NCBI GenBank assembly: GCA_016703265.1
Contig: JADJCK010000005.1
Location: 62,001 to 126,000, forward strand
DNA length: 64,000 nucleotides
Direction of reading: 5' to 3'
DNA from: a bacterium
Lineage (GTDB): Bacteria; Krumholzibacteriota; Krumholzibacteriia; LZORAL124-64-63
Part shown: positions 44,308-52,246 of the stretch, piece after piece
Numbering within the stretch: the first letter of the stretch is position 1
Layout: every line of letters starts with the position of its first letter
Program-made: the position numbers and the translations under genes
The notes under the pieces: model-generated
Told to the model about the DNA's origin: nothing
The model's database searches: none
Seen by the model: the letters and a program-made list of their open reading frames with translations, nothing else

Positions 44308-44889
44308 CTAGCGCCGGAACAGGGCCTTGACCGAACCCCAACCCGTCATCTCCACCGGCACCGGGCTGCCGGAGCGCATCTCGAGCCAGAGCGAAACCGG
44401 GAACGTGGCGAGGGGAAACTCGTACGCGCCGCCCATCGACATGTCCAGGGAGTTGCCGAAGGGCGGGATCAGGTAGAGATCGTCGCCGTACGTCGGCATC
44501 CCGACGGGCTGGATCTCGATGCGGCACGTCGTCCCCAGGTTGGACGAGGCCACGACGAACTCCCACACATCGATCGTCTCGATGGAGCCGCCCTGCAGGG
44601 GCCGATAATCGCCGAGCCAACGGTTGGGCAGGCCCGCGGGCGAGTCGGGCATGACCAGCCACGCGTCGAAGCCCTGGTTGGGCGGCGGCGGCGGCGATGG
44701 GAGGTCGAAGGCATCGAGGCCGGACAGCGCTTCGGGGTGCAGGCCGAAGGTGTGCCATTGGGTGGCGGACTCTGAGATGACGGCGCGGATCTGGTAGATG
44801 GCAGCGGGAGTGGCGGTGGGGGCTGTCATCAGGGCCGCGGCCGCAGCGAACGGCACGAGCACGGAGCGGAATCGCCGGATGGCTTGCAT
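44308..44889 (-). CDS. Secreted protein with C-terminal WGSVKALFR motif
   Basis: A 193-residue protein from the ATG at 44889, with a signal peptide (cleavage after ATPA, about residue 28) and a beta-rich domain, Pro-rich around residue 65 (PSPPPPPNQG). The last residues, VEMTGWGSVKALFRR, match the tail of the protein at 21346-22029. No family is recognised. It lies 57 bases upstream of the large secreted protein at 41857-44250 and may be co-transcribed with it. Confidence 0.7.
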   Translation of the reverse strand: MQAIRRFRSVLVPFAAAAALMTAPTATPAAIYQIRAVISESATQWHTFGLHPEALSGLDAFDLPSPPPPPNQGFDAWLVMPDSPAGLPNRWLGDYRPLQGGSIETIDVWEFVVASSNLGTTCRIEIQPVGMPTYGDDLYLIPPFGNSLDMSMGGAYEFPLATFPVSLWLEMRSGSPVPVEMTGWGSVKALFRR

Positions 44890-44990
44890 GGCATCTATCC
44901 CGGGGTCGGGAAATGGTGTTGGGGATGGCGCGCCCCAGTAGACCATTCTGACGATGTGGAGTCAAGACATTGGCGTCCCAGCCGCCACCA

Positions 44991-45005
44991 TGATAAACAT
45001 GTTAT
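44991..45005. promoter_or_regulatory. GATAA-TTATC inverted repeat before HNH gene
   Basis: GATAA, a 5-base spacer and TTATC lie just upstream of the promoter at 45028. It may be an operator. It is short and its statistical weight is low. Confidence 0.35.
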
Positions 45006-45027
45006 CGCGCGTAACTTATTTTACCAC

Positions 45028-45056
45028 TTGCGTTTAGCGATTTTCCGAAGTATATT
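45028..45056 (+). promoter_or_regulatory. Sigma70-type promoter for the HNH gene
   Basis: TTGCGT, a 17-base spacer and TATATT end 42 bases before the ATG at 45099. This AT-rich interval stands out in the GC-rich surroundings. Confidence 0.6.
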
Positions 45057-45098
45057 CCCACCCTCCTCCCGAACACCCAAAAGCGAAAGGCGCCCGCG

Positions 45099-46166
45099 AT
45101 GCACCACACCATCGTCCTACCCGCCTTTACCCCGGACCAGCCCGCAACTCGGGTCGATGCCGCCCTGCGCGAAGCCCTGACAGCCTGCGATCGCGCCCAG
45201 GAATGCGCCGTACTGTGGTTCGCCGAAGTGCAGCGCCGGAACCTGTATCGGGAATTCGGCCACGCCACACTCGAGCTCTACGCCACGCAGTCGCTGGGCT
45301 TCACGCAGAACCGCTACTGGCAGTTCAAGCGCCTGGCCGACGACCTCGAGCGATTGCCCGTGTTGCGCGAGGCCGTGGCGAGCGGCGAGCTCGGCTGGAC
45401 CAAGGCCCAGCAGGTGGCGCGTGTCGCCACGCCCGAGACGCAGCACGCCTGGGTGGCCAAGGCCGCCACGACCGGTCGCCGCGAACTCGCCCGCGAAGTC
45501 CAGGCCGCGCGCGATGTGGCGCGGCTCGACGCGCGACGCGCGGTGGCCCTCGAAGTGCCGCCTGCCGCGTCCATGCCGATCGAGGCCTCGTTCACCCTGC
45601 GCGGCGATGTCCTGCAGGTGGCCCGCCTCGAAGCGCTGCTGGAGAAGGCCCGCAAACAGCGGCGCGGCCCGGCCGGCGCGACGCGGCTGGACCTGGTGCT
45701 GGAGGCGTTGGCGGCGTTGGTGGATGGCCCGGCGGACGATGCCGGCGACAGCGCCGCAGCCGGGCGCCCCGGCGTGCACGTGGTGGTGCAGCAGTGCCCC
45801 GACTGCAAAGCCGCGACGGTCGCCACCGCCCGCGGCGATCTGGCACTTGCGCCGGCGCAAGTCGAGGCGGTGACGTGCGACGCGATCGTCAGGGGGGAGA
45901 AGAACCACTCGGTGATCCCGCCGCGGACGCGCGCGGCTGTGCTGGCACGTGATCGACACCGGTGCGCGACGCCGGGGCGCCGGGCCACGCGGTTCCTGGA
46001 GGTGCATCATGTGGTGCCGCGGAGCAAAGGAGGGGGCAACGGCGAGGCGAACCTGGTGACGTTGTGCAGTCGGTGTCATGGGTTTGTGCATGAGAGGGGC
46101 GAGGCCGCGGCGTTTTCGATGGAACCGCGCCAAGGCGACGCATTGGGGGTGCCTTCAGTTTTGTGA
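45099..46166 (+). CDS. HNH endonuclease with DUF222/13E12-like N-terminus
   Basis: A 355-residue protein. The helical N-terminal part (DAALREALTACDRAQECAVLWF, RYWQFKRLADDLERLPVLREAV) resembles the DUF222-type HNH proteins found in many copies in some GC-rich genomes. The C-terminal HNH domain has RDRHRCATPGRRATRFLEVHHVVPRSKGGG, EANLVTLCSRCHGFVHE (two Cys-x-x-Cys-like metal sites and the HH/N/H core, about residues 285-330). The 18-base palindrome ACTTGCGCCGGCGCAAGT lies inside this gene (45845-45862), encoding LAPAQ. Fragments of a related gene occur at 48172 and 49539. Function is possibly DNA mobility or defence. Confidence 0.85.
   Translation: MHHTIVLPAFTPDQPATRVDAALREALTACDRAQECAVLWFAEVQRRNLYREFGHATLELYATQSLGFTQNRYWQFKRLADDLERLPVLREAVASGELGWTKAQQVARVATPETQHAWVAKAATTGRRELAREVQAARDVARLDARRAVALEVPPAASMPIEASFTLRGDVLQVARLEALLEKARKQRRGPAGATRLDLVLEALAALVDGPADDAGDSAAAGRPGVHVVVQQCPDCKAATVATARGDLALAPAQVEAVTCDAIVRGEKNHSVIPPRTRAAVLARDRHRCATPGRRATRFLEVHHVVPRSKGGGNGEANLVTLCSRCHGFVHERGEAAAFSMEPRQGDALGVPSVL
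45845..45862. repeat. Dispersed palindrome ACTTGCGCCGGCGCAAGT, copy 3, inside HNH gene
   Basis: A perfect 18-base palindrome, the longest form of the repeat, inside the HNH endonuclease coding sequence. Confidence 0.85.
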
Positions 46167-46287
46167 CTACCTCTGACGGTATGTCGAGGCCAAGTACATG
46201 GAGGTCGAGAAGGCGCGGCGGCTGCGGTACCAGGACGACCGTGCCACGCGATGGCCCCACGGGGAGGGTGTTGAGACGTCAGCGCAG

Positions 46288-46301
46288 TTGCGCCGGCGCA
46301 A
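46288..46301. repeat. Dispersed palindrome TTGCGCCGGCGCAA, copy 4
   Basis: A palindrome between the HNH gene and the ParDE pair. The 33 or so bases before it (from CCCACGGGG through GACGTCAG) match those before copy 5, so the repeat unit is about 50 bases long. Confidence 0.85.
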
Positions 46302-46358
46302 GTGGCCAACAGGCGCGCAGTACCCATGTTGCCGGCGCTCTTCCGGGGTGCCCCGCTG

Positions 46359-46652
46359 CTATTGCAGTATCGCCCCAACGTCCTGGGCGCCGCCGAGTAC
46401 GCGGACAATTTCGATGGGGCGCGCATTGGCGGAGTAGACCACCAGGTAGGAATAGACAGGGAAGAACCGCACGGGGCGTGAGGTCAGGTCGTCCCGGAAG
46501 TGCCCGGCGTCAGGATTCGCCGCAAGGAGTTCGAAGATCTCGAGGAAGCGGTCGTGGACGCGCAGCGCGGCATCGACGCTGTCGCCGGCAATGTATTGCA
46601 GTATTTCCGTCAGGTCCTTGCGCGCCTCAGGCACGAGGAAATAGCGCGGCAT
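46359..46652 (-). CDS. parE: ParE/RelE-superfamily toxin
   Basis: A 97-residue protein with the ParE pattern: PEARKDLTEILQYIAGDSVDAALRVHDRFLEIFELLAANPDAGH, then RFFPVYSYLVVYSANARPIEIVRVLGGAQD. ParE toxins inhibit gyrase; some family members are ribonucleases. It lies 1 base downstream of its antitoxin gene, and the pair sits between two TTGCGCCGGCGCAA repeats. Confidence 0.92.
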   Translation of the reverse strand: MPRYFLVPEARKDLTEILQYIAGDSVDAALRVHDRFLEIFELLAANPDAGHFRDDLTSRPVRFFPVYSYLVVYSANARPIEIVRVLGGAQDVGAILQ

Positions 46653-46653
46653 G

Positions 46654-46911
46654 CTACGGCTTTCGTCTCTTGATCAACTCCCGCAGCTCGGCCATGACCT
46701 GCGGCCCGTCCAGCAACTGGCCGGCGTCGGCCTGGTCGATTCCCTTCTGGATGTCCCCGCGCAGCGCCTGCAGGCGGGCCTCGAGGATCAGGTCTTTTTC
46801 CCTGAGAAGGCGCAGGCCGTCTCGCACGACTTCACTGACCGACGCATAGTCGCCGCTGGCGACCTTACGCTTGGCGAATTCCTCGAATTCCTTGCCGACT
46901 GACACGTTCAT
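46654..46911 (-). CDS. parD: ParD-family antitoxin (ribbon-helix-helix)
   Basis: An 85-residue protein: MNVSVGKEFEEFAKRKVASG at the start, then YASVSEVVRDGLRLLREKD, the CopG/ParD ribbon-helix-helix plus helix. The C-terminal region that wraps ParE follows. It would neutralise the toxin and repress the operon. GGAGG precedes the ATG at 46911. Confidence 0.92.
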   Translation of the reverse strand: MNVSVGKEFEEFAKRKVASGDYASVSEVVRDGLRLLREKDLILEARLQALRGDIQKGIDQADAGQLLDGPQVMAELRELIKRRKP

Positions 46912-47136
46912 CCCCGTACCTCCAGCGATTGCCAAGTCCTGAAGGCATCTTAGATGTGATGTCAAATATTGTCAATAATTGCTATCGGACGTAAAGTGCC
47001 GGGAGTGTGAGTCGATGACAAGCGCAATATTTTCAACAAGATACCTCTTTGTTAACAAGAACCCTCCACCTCGCATCCTTCGCCGCCCCGACGCCCGGCC
47101 GGTCGTCCCACGGGGGGAGTTGGGACGTCAGTGCAG

Positions 47137-47150
47137 TTGCGCCGGCGCAA
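47137..47150. repeat. Dispersed palindrome TTGCGCCGGCGCAA, copy 5
   Basis: It lies between the ParDE pair and the AbrB/PIN pair, 849 bases after copy 4, with a shared upstream block of about 33 bases. Confidence 0.85.
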
Positions 47151-47257
47151 GTCGTCGGCCATCGGTGGGCCATCAGGGCGGCTGGCGTCGCCCAGGGGGC
47201 GTGAAGTCGCGGCGATCCAACTGAAGACGATGATCGACGGGAATGTCCTGGCTGTTC

Positions 47258-47665
47258 CTAATTCGACAAGTACTGCGCCACGAAATCACCAGGCCTGACG
47301 ACGTCGACTCCCCCATAGCCGCTGACCTTGTGCAAATGGCGGTCGCCACTCACGATGATCCTGCAGCCCGATGCCAAAGCGCAGGCAATGAACTTGTCGT
47401 CCGTGGGGTCGTCGCACACGGCCTCGACCAGTGGAGGAGCGAACACGCATTCCGCATGTATCGCGAGCAGCGCCAGCATTGGTCCAATATCCACGCCCGG
47501 GAACTCTGCTGCGAGCCGATGTCCGACTCGCTGATACTCGTCGAGAATTTCAGCCGACAAGACGAGCGAAATCCGCCCATGCCGCCAAGCACTCAAGATT
47601 TCATACGGCGGCCCACCGAAGAACACTCCCGACACCAATACGTTCGTGTCGAGTACCGTTCTCAA
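47258..47665 (-). CDS. PIN-domain toxin (COG1569 type)
   Basis: A 135-residue protein with VLDTNVLVSGVFFGGPPYEIL at the start (first Asp), EILDEYQRV, CDDPTDDKFIACALASGCRIIVSGDRHL (the later acidic cluster) and VVRPGDFVAQYL. This is the COG1569 class of PIN ribonuclease toxins. It overlaps its antitoxin gene by 4 bases. Confidence 0.92.
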   Translation of the reverse strand: MRTVLDTNVLVSGVFFGGPPYEILSAWRHGRISLVLSAEILDEYQRVGHRLAAEFPGVDIGPMLALLAIHAECVFAPPLVEAVCDDPTDDKFIACALASGCRIIVSGDRHLHKVSGYGGVDVVRPGDFVAQYLSN

Positions 47666-47922
47666 TCCTTGCCCTTGATGGCTTTGACCGCCTTCCGAAC
47701 GTCGGTCTTTGTCATTCCAGCTCGCTTGGCCTGGCGGCGAGCCTCGCCAATGAGGCCATCAAAATCGCTGAGAGCCGGCGCAGCCAGCGCCTTCAGAATG
47801 ACAACGTCGCGGTCGCCCACGACCACGAACTGGGTGCCAGGTTCAAGGCCGAGCTGGTTTCGGATTTCCTCTGGAATGACCACTTGGCCTTTCGAGGACA
47901 TTCTGGTGGTGGATAGTTTCAA
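47662..47922 (-). CDS. AbrB/MazE-type antitoxin
   Basis: An 86-residue protein with the SpoVT/AbrB swapped-hairpin domain: STTRMSSKGQVVIPEEIR, LGLEPGTQFVVVGDRDVVILK. The helical C-terminus (about residues 55-86) probably binds the PIN toxin. First gene of the pair, overlapping the toxin start by 4 bases. Confidence 0.92.
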   Translation of the reverse strand: MKLSTTRMSSKGQVVIPEEIRNQLGLEPGTQFVVVGDRDVVILKALAAPALSDFDGLIGEARRQAKRAGMTKTDVRKAVKAIKGKD

Positions 47923-48009
47923 GATCCTCGCCTCCCGCGGTTGCCGTCTTACTGGTAAGACTAGCGCCGCGGGGTGCGCATGTCAATCCACTTGCCCATT
48001 TCAAGCCAG

Positions 48010-48023
48010 TTGCGCCGGCGCAA
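48010..48023. repeat. Dispersed palindrome TTGCGCCGGCGCAA, copy 6
   Basis: It lies 88 bases beyond the AbrB start, 873 bases after copy 5, in a 374-base gene-free interval that also holds an HNH gene fragment (48172). Confidence 0.85.
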
Positions 48024-48171
48024 GTCCGCCTCACCCGGGAGCGGGTAACGCCCTCAGAAGCAGGCAGCCAAATCGGCGAAGTCGCGCGCGTCCCCGCAAC
48101 GGCCCAATTCCGCCCAATTACCGGACTTGTCGCCTGCGGTCGCCGGCAAACCGGGATCCAGACAACGGGTG

Positions 48172-48213
48172 GCGACGCCGGGATGCCGGGCCACGCGGTT
48201 CCTGGAGGTGCAT
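48172..48213 (+). pseudogene. Fragment of HNH endonuclease gene
   Basis: Forty-two bases match the intact HNH gene at 45965-46007 at all but a few positions and translate to ATPGCRATRFLEVH. Similarity stops abruptly after the CAT, and upstream sequence is not clearly related. It is a relic of a second HNH copy. Confidence 0.65.
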
Positions 48214-48296
48214 TGGTTGTTGAATTGCCCCCGCGATCCGGTGCAAAATCAGACAAATGCTGTAGGGATTGACCGCCAACCGGAACGGTGGACGCC

Positions 48297-49481
48297 ATGA
48301 ATTTCGTCTCACGAGGGGCCGCGGCCCTGTTCGCCGTCGCCGCGATCACGCTGGGATCCACGGCTTCGGCCCAGATCACGGTCACCAACGCCGTCTTTCC
48401 CGTGGCCGGCGACACGCTGCGGATGGCCGTCGACTACGCGCCGGCCGACGGCACGGTGGTGCTGGGGCCGCCGGGCTTCGGCGTGAACTGGGACTTCAGC
48501 GGGCTGCAGGTCGACGCGACGCAGAGCACCATCTACCGCGCCACCGGCGCGGTGCCGGGAGCCGAGCTGGTGGCCACCACGACGCTGAACATGCCGCCGG
48601 CGACGATCATCTGGCACGGCTCCGGGTCCCACGACGAGTACTACGACGTCACCGGCGGCGAATTCAGGCTGCAGGCCGTGTACGGGCACAACTTCGACCT
48701 GGTCGGCAACACGCTTTTCAGCCTGTACCCGCAGCTCAACCTGCGCCGCGCGCCGCTGAATTTCTTCGATATCCACCAATACACGGCAAATCTCGTTGAA
48801 CTCTTCGACCAGCAAGCGCTCTCGCCCGTCCTGGCGGCCGTCCAACCCTTCAGTATGGCAGACTCCCTCCGCTACTACATCTACTGGTCCGTCACGGCCT
48901 CGGTGGATGCCTTCGGCACCCTGACCATCCCGGGCGGCACCTACGAGGTGCTGCGCGAAAAGCGCTCCCAGTACCGCGAAGCCCTCCTGTACTGCAAGAT
49001 CAACCCCCTGGGCTGGCTCGACCTGACGACCGAAGCGATGGCGGCCGGCGCCCAGGGCCTGGGCGCCACCACCACCATCTACTACTCCTTCTACAACGAC
49101 ACCGTGAAAGAGCCCATCGCCGTGGTGAACACGGGCGACGACGGCCTGCTGCCGCTGGAGGTCTCGTTCAAGCACACCCCGCCGGGCGCACCGGCCGGCG
49201 TGGCGGCCCTGCCGATCGCACCGGCGCGGCTGGAGCAGAACCACCCCAACCCCTTCAACCCGACCACGACGATCGCCTGGGAACTCGAGCGCGCCGGCCA
49301 TGTGCGGTGCGCGGTGTACGATATGCAGGGGCGGTTGGTGGCGACGTTGGCGGAGGGGGAGATGGCGGCCGGGATGCACAGCGTTGAGTGGGACGGCGTG
49401 GCCGCGCCCAGCGGGGTGTATTTGTACCGGTTGCAGGGGGAGGGGTGGGCGGTGGAGAGGAAGATGGTGTTGGCGAAGTGA
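48297..49481 (+). CDS. Secreted protein with FlgD-like C-terminal sorting domain
   Basis: A 394-residue protein with a signal peptide (cleavage near STASA, about residue 25) and a beta-rich domain of unknown function (ITVTNAVFPVAGDTLRMAVD, GFGVNWDFSGLQVD). The C-terminal sorting domain begins NHPNPFNPTTT (about residue 320) and ends RKMVLAK. Similar proteins with this N-terminal pattern are common in FCB candidate phyla but unnamed. It lies between the toxin-antitoxin zone and the degraded island. Confidence 0.8.
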   Translation: MNFVSRGAAALFAVAAITLGSTASAQITVTNAVFPVAGDTLRMAVDYAPADGTVVLGPPGFGVNWDFSGLQVDATQSTIYRATGAVPGAELVATTTLNMPPATIIWHGSGSHDEYYDVTGGEFRLQAVYGHNFDLVGNTLFSLYPQLNLRRAPLNFFDIHQYTANLVELFDQQALSPVLAAVQPFSMADSLRYYIYWSVTASVDAFGTLTIPGGTYEVLREKRSQYREALLYCKINPLGWLDLTTEAMAAGAQGLGATTTIYYSFYNDTVKEPIAVVNTGDDGLLPLEVSFKHTPPGAPAGVAALPIAPARLEQNHPNPFNPTTTIAWELERAGHVRCAVYDMQGRLVATLAEGEMAAGMHSVEWDGVAAPSGVYLYRLQGEGWAVERKMVLAK

Positions 49482-49538
49482 GGGGGTGACGCTGTTGGCT
49501 GGGGGATTGCGCATCCGCACGGCCCGGCCTCAGGGGGG

Positions 49539-49661
49539 GGGAACGGGGTGGAGAATCTGGTGACGTCTTGTTCTCGGTGTCATGAGTATGTGCATGAGGC
49601 GCGGGAGCAGGTCACCTGCGACTCGTCCGCCAGTAGGGCGACTGGCGCTGCGGCGCCTTGA
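49539..49661 (+). pseudogene. C-terminal fragment of HNH endonuclease
   Basis: The frame reads GNGVENLVTSCSRCHEYVHE, matching GNGEANLVTLCSRCHGFVHE in the intact HNH protein, and runs to a TGA at 49659. No N-terminal part is present, so this is a remnant. Confidence 0.7.
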
Positions 49662-49850
49662 TTGAAGACGCGAACGGACGCCGGCTGACTCCGGCGCCAT
49701 TGTGATTGTCCCCGCGGTCCGATACACTCAGGCCTCGCGGGCCCAGTCTCCGACCACCTCGGGATTGGGGCTGGTGCACCGGGACACGATCGAGGCCCGG
49801 ATCGGCGAGGTCGGATTTCGTGCGGGCCATGTGGGACCTGGTGGGGGACC

Positions 49851-50120
49851 ATGGAGCGCAGCAGCGTCGAGCGGATCCTGCGGGAGTCGATGGCGGCGCG
49901 GCTGGTGCTGCGGACTTTGTACCGGTCCGGGAGTGCGGAGGCCACGGAGCGCGATATCGATGTAAGGGATATCCAAGGGGGGTTATGCCGGGCCTGGTGT
50001 CATTTGAGGCATGAGATGCGGACGTTTCGTGTGGATCGGATTGAAGAGGCGAGGATGTTGGCGAATGGGCTTTTTGCCGGATGGGCAAGAAGATGTGGTG
50101 GTAACTTGCTGGCTCATTGA
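49851..50120 (+). pseudogene. Possible WYL-domain fragment
   Basis: An 89-residue frame. Its middle reads LCRAWCHLRHEMRTFRVDRIEEARML, resembling the WYL-domain core (RAWCHLRxxxRTFRLDRI). ARLVLRTLYRSGS before it fits the preceding strands. WYL domains occur in regulators and at the ends of helicases. The C-terminus departs from the pattern, so it may be a truncated or decayed gene at the island edge. Low confidence. Confidence 0.45.
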
Positions 50121-50281
50121 GACAGAAGAGTAAGCTGCAGACTAAGTGACTGCGCGGCCTTGCTAGGCCGAACAGTTCGAAAACGGTAGCCGCTAGAGCT
50201 ACTCAACTCGGGGCGATTCGCGTACGTTCAGGAATCCGCAAAACAGGGGAGAGGGGCAGATGATAGAGTTCGTTTCGGTGG

Positions 50282-51601
50282 ATGGATTCAAGTCTCTCAA
50301 TCATTTCCAGCCTGCATCCCCAGCCTGGCCTCAATGTTCTGATAGGACCAAACGGATCTGGGAAGACGAACATCATATCGTTCTTTGAGTTCCTCGGAAC
50401 ACTGATGGAGCGAAGCGTCTCTAGCGCAGTTAGTGCAGCCGGCGGTGCGGGTGCCGTGTTTTCCAAGGTCGGTGCGGAGCAATACGCCGACCGAATTGCC
50501 GCGACCATTCGTGGCAACATCAGGCTTCGCAAGAACAAGTTTATGTACTACGAGTACCGATTTGCCATTTGCATGCGCGACGCGGAACGCACGATCGCAT
50601 TCGAGTCGCAGAGTTTGAAAGTAAAAATTCGCACCGTTCGGACAACGAATTTGCATTCACCACCTACGTTGGCATTTGATCTGGATATTGAGCAGTCGAC
50701 ATCGGAAAGTACTTCCGCTGTCGTTCATGCCTTTGATGTCTCAAAACTTGGATCTCATGTCTATTCGCGAGTAACAACCGCACGGGGGAAGACAATTGCC
50801 GCCAAGGAGATGCTCTCCGCGATAATGGCTCATCCCCCGGTGCATGAACATTCACTCGTTCCCCGCTTGCGGTTCATTTTGGATGAATGGGAGGGAGTAC
50901 TCTCCGACCTTCGAGGAGGTCAGGTGTTCAATATCTCGCCGAGTCAGGCGCGCGAGCCGGAAGACAGTGCAACTGATCCTGGCATCAAGCGAGATGGGTC
51001 AGGACTGTACGCCACCCTTTACGCATTGAGTCGTCGCCAAGTGGTGCGTCCGAGACGCGGTGCGATCGGATTCGGCCCTCCGCGGGCGCGTGCGCCGAGG
51101 GTCTCCATTGAGGATGTCCTGAAGTATCTCCGACTAGCAAACGAATCGATTCAGGATCTGCGCGTAATCAATGATCCATTTGACAACAAGTTGCAGGTGA
51201 AGGTAACTATTGGTGCCGGCGGCGAGCAGGGTGCCGTATTGCCACTGGCCGCTATGTCGGACGGCACAGTCAAGTGGATAGCTTTGGTGACGGCGATCCT
51301 GACCAACAATTCGTTTGTTTCGATCGAAGAACCAGAGAACTACTTGCACCCATGGATGCAAGCAGAGACGATCTCATTAATGCGTGCATCACTGGACCCG
51401 GAACAGTTTATCCTGATGTCCACTCACAGTGAGACCATTCTCAACAATCTAGTACCCGAAGAAGTAGTGGTGGTTTCCTATCGGGACGGCGCTAGTTTCG
51501 GCCGTCGCGTGACCAATGTCGCAGAACTGATGTCGGAAATACAAGCGACAGGATTTGGACTGGGGCACTACTACCTTGCTGGGAGCCTGGAAGATGCATG
51601 A
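50282..51601 (+). CDS. AAA ATPase (AAA_21, OLD/RecF-like), probably frameshifted near its start
   Basis: A 439-residue frame with Walker A GPNGSGKTN (about residues 22-30), a signature region GAVLPLAAMSDGTVKWIALVTAIL and Walker B VSIEEPENYLHP, then MSTHSETILNNL. These are the features of SMC-like/OLD-family ATPases. An ATG at 50260 in another frame encodes MIEFVSVDGFKSLNHF, the canonical beginning of this family, and joins the main frame if one base in the C run at 50318-50321 is removed; so the gene probably started at 50260. It overlaps the TOPRIM-like gene by 8 bases, forming a two-gene OLD/Rlo-type pair. Confidence 0.8.
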   Translation: MDSSLSIISSLHPQPGLNVLIGPNGSGKTNIISFFEFLGTLMERSVSSAVSAAGGAGAVFSKVGAEQYADRIAATIRGNIRLRKNKFMYYEYRFAICMRDAERTIAFESQSLKVKIRTVRTTNLHSPPTLAFDLDIEQSTSESTSAVVHAFDVSKLGSHVYSRVTTARGKTIAAKEMLSAIMAHPPVHEHSLVPRLRFILDEWEGVLSDLRGGQVFNISPSQAREPEDSATDPGIKRDGSGLYATLYALSRRQVVRPRRGAIGFGPPRARAPRVSIEDVLKYLRLANESIQDLRVINDPFDNKLQVKVTIGAGGEQGAVLPLAAMSDGTVKWIALVTAILTNNSFVSIEEPENYLHPWMQAETISLMRASLDPEQFILMSTHSETILNNLVPEEVVVVSYRDGASFGRRVTNVAELMSEIQATGFGLGHYYLAGSLEDA

Positions 51602-51974
51602 GGTCGCTTTTCTTGTGGATGGGCACATGGAGCAGAGAGCCCTTCAGCGAATATGTCCAGGTGCTGTAGTGCGGATTGCGAACATGAACGGAAAGAATGT
51701 GTCAGTAGACGCCATAGTAAAGAGAGCGGCAACTCAGTGTCGACTGCTGCAAAAGCGATGTCGCTACATAGTCATGCTTACCGATCGCGAGGATCGTGAA
51801 ATTTCTGCCGTCAAAATGCGGGATGCAATATGCGCCGGACTTCAGGCTGAGGGTGTACATGACGACATTATCGTTGGTGTCGCCGACAGATGTACGGAGA
51901 ACTGGATACTTGCGGATCGCGACACAGTCTGTCGATATGTCGGACGAATGTGCGAGCTGCCCGGAGCATCATGA
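51594..51974 (+). CDS. TOPRIM-like / DUF4276-like nuclease partner, frameshifted
   Basis: A 126-residue frame beginning MHEVAFLVDGHMEQRALQRI (position of the TOPRIM-type acidic residue after a beta strand). LTDREDREI follows the second strand (DxD-like), and DRCTENWILADRD resembles DUF4276/RloB-type proteins. The frame ends at 51974 but the expected C-terminus continues in another frame to 52147 (GKSVLKGVLDNYHETTDGVELLARC...). Partner of the AAA ATPase: ATPase plus TOPRIM-type nuclease pairs act in anti-phage defence (family knowledge). Probably inactive if the frameshift is real. Confidence 0.65.
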   Translation: MHEVAFLVDGHMEQRALQRICPGAVVRIANMNGKNVSVDAIVKRAATQCRLLQKRCRYIVMLTDREDREISAVKMRDAICAGLQAEGVHDDIIVGVADRCTENWILADRDTVCRYVGRMCELPGAS

Positions 51975-52147
51975 TGGGCGCCTATGGGAAATCAGTGCTC
52001 AAGGGTGTCCTCGACAATTATCATGAAACGACTGATGGGGTGGAGCTTCTGGCTCGTTGCCATGCGTCGCGAATGGCCGCCAGTCCATCGTTCGCTTGTT
52101 TACTCGAGCGGTTGGGGGTCATCGATTGTTGGTGGCTGCAGCGCTAG
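51975..52147 (+). pseudogene. Out-of-frame C-terminal part of the TOPRIM-like protein
   Basis: Frame of the ORF starting at 51890. GAYGKSVLKGVLDNYHETTD and SPSFACLLERLGVIDCWWLQR follow on naturally from the 51594 gene after a single-base shift near 51970. The final SFxxxLExL-x-WW pattern suits DUF4276-like C-termini. Confidence 0.55.
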
Positions 52148-52246
52148 CGTCGCGTATGTTTGTGGGGGTGTGCAGCGGGCCAGGACGCGCACGTGGGCGC
52201 CTGGGGGCTGTGCGGCAGGTGGGATACGGCTCCTGATGGAGGCACA

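Noticed and set aside
45845..48023. CRISPR array or integron attC array as explanation of the palindromes
   Set aside because: Spacing is 440-870 bases with genes between copies; no regular spacers, no cas genes, no integron integrase, and no attC-like R/L boxes.
50170..50195. GTTCGAAA resembling a tRNA T-loop at the island edge
   Set aside because: Flanking bases do not form a T-stem, and no acceptor, D or anticodon arms can be drawn, so no tRNA is claimed as an integration site.
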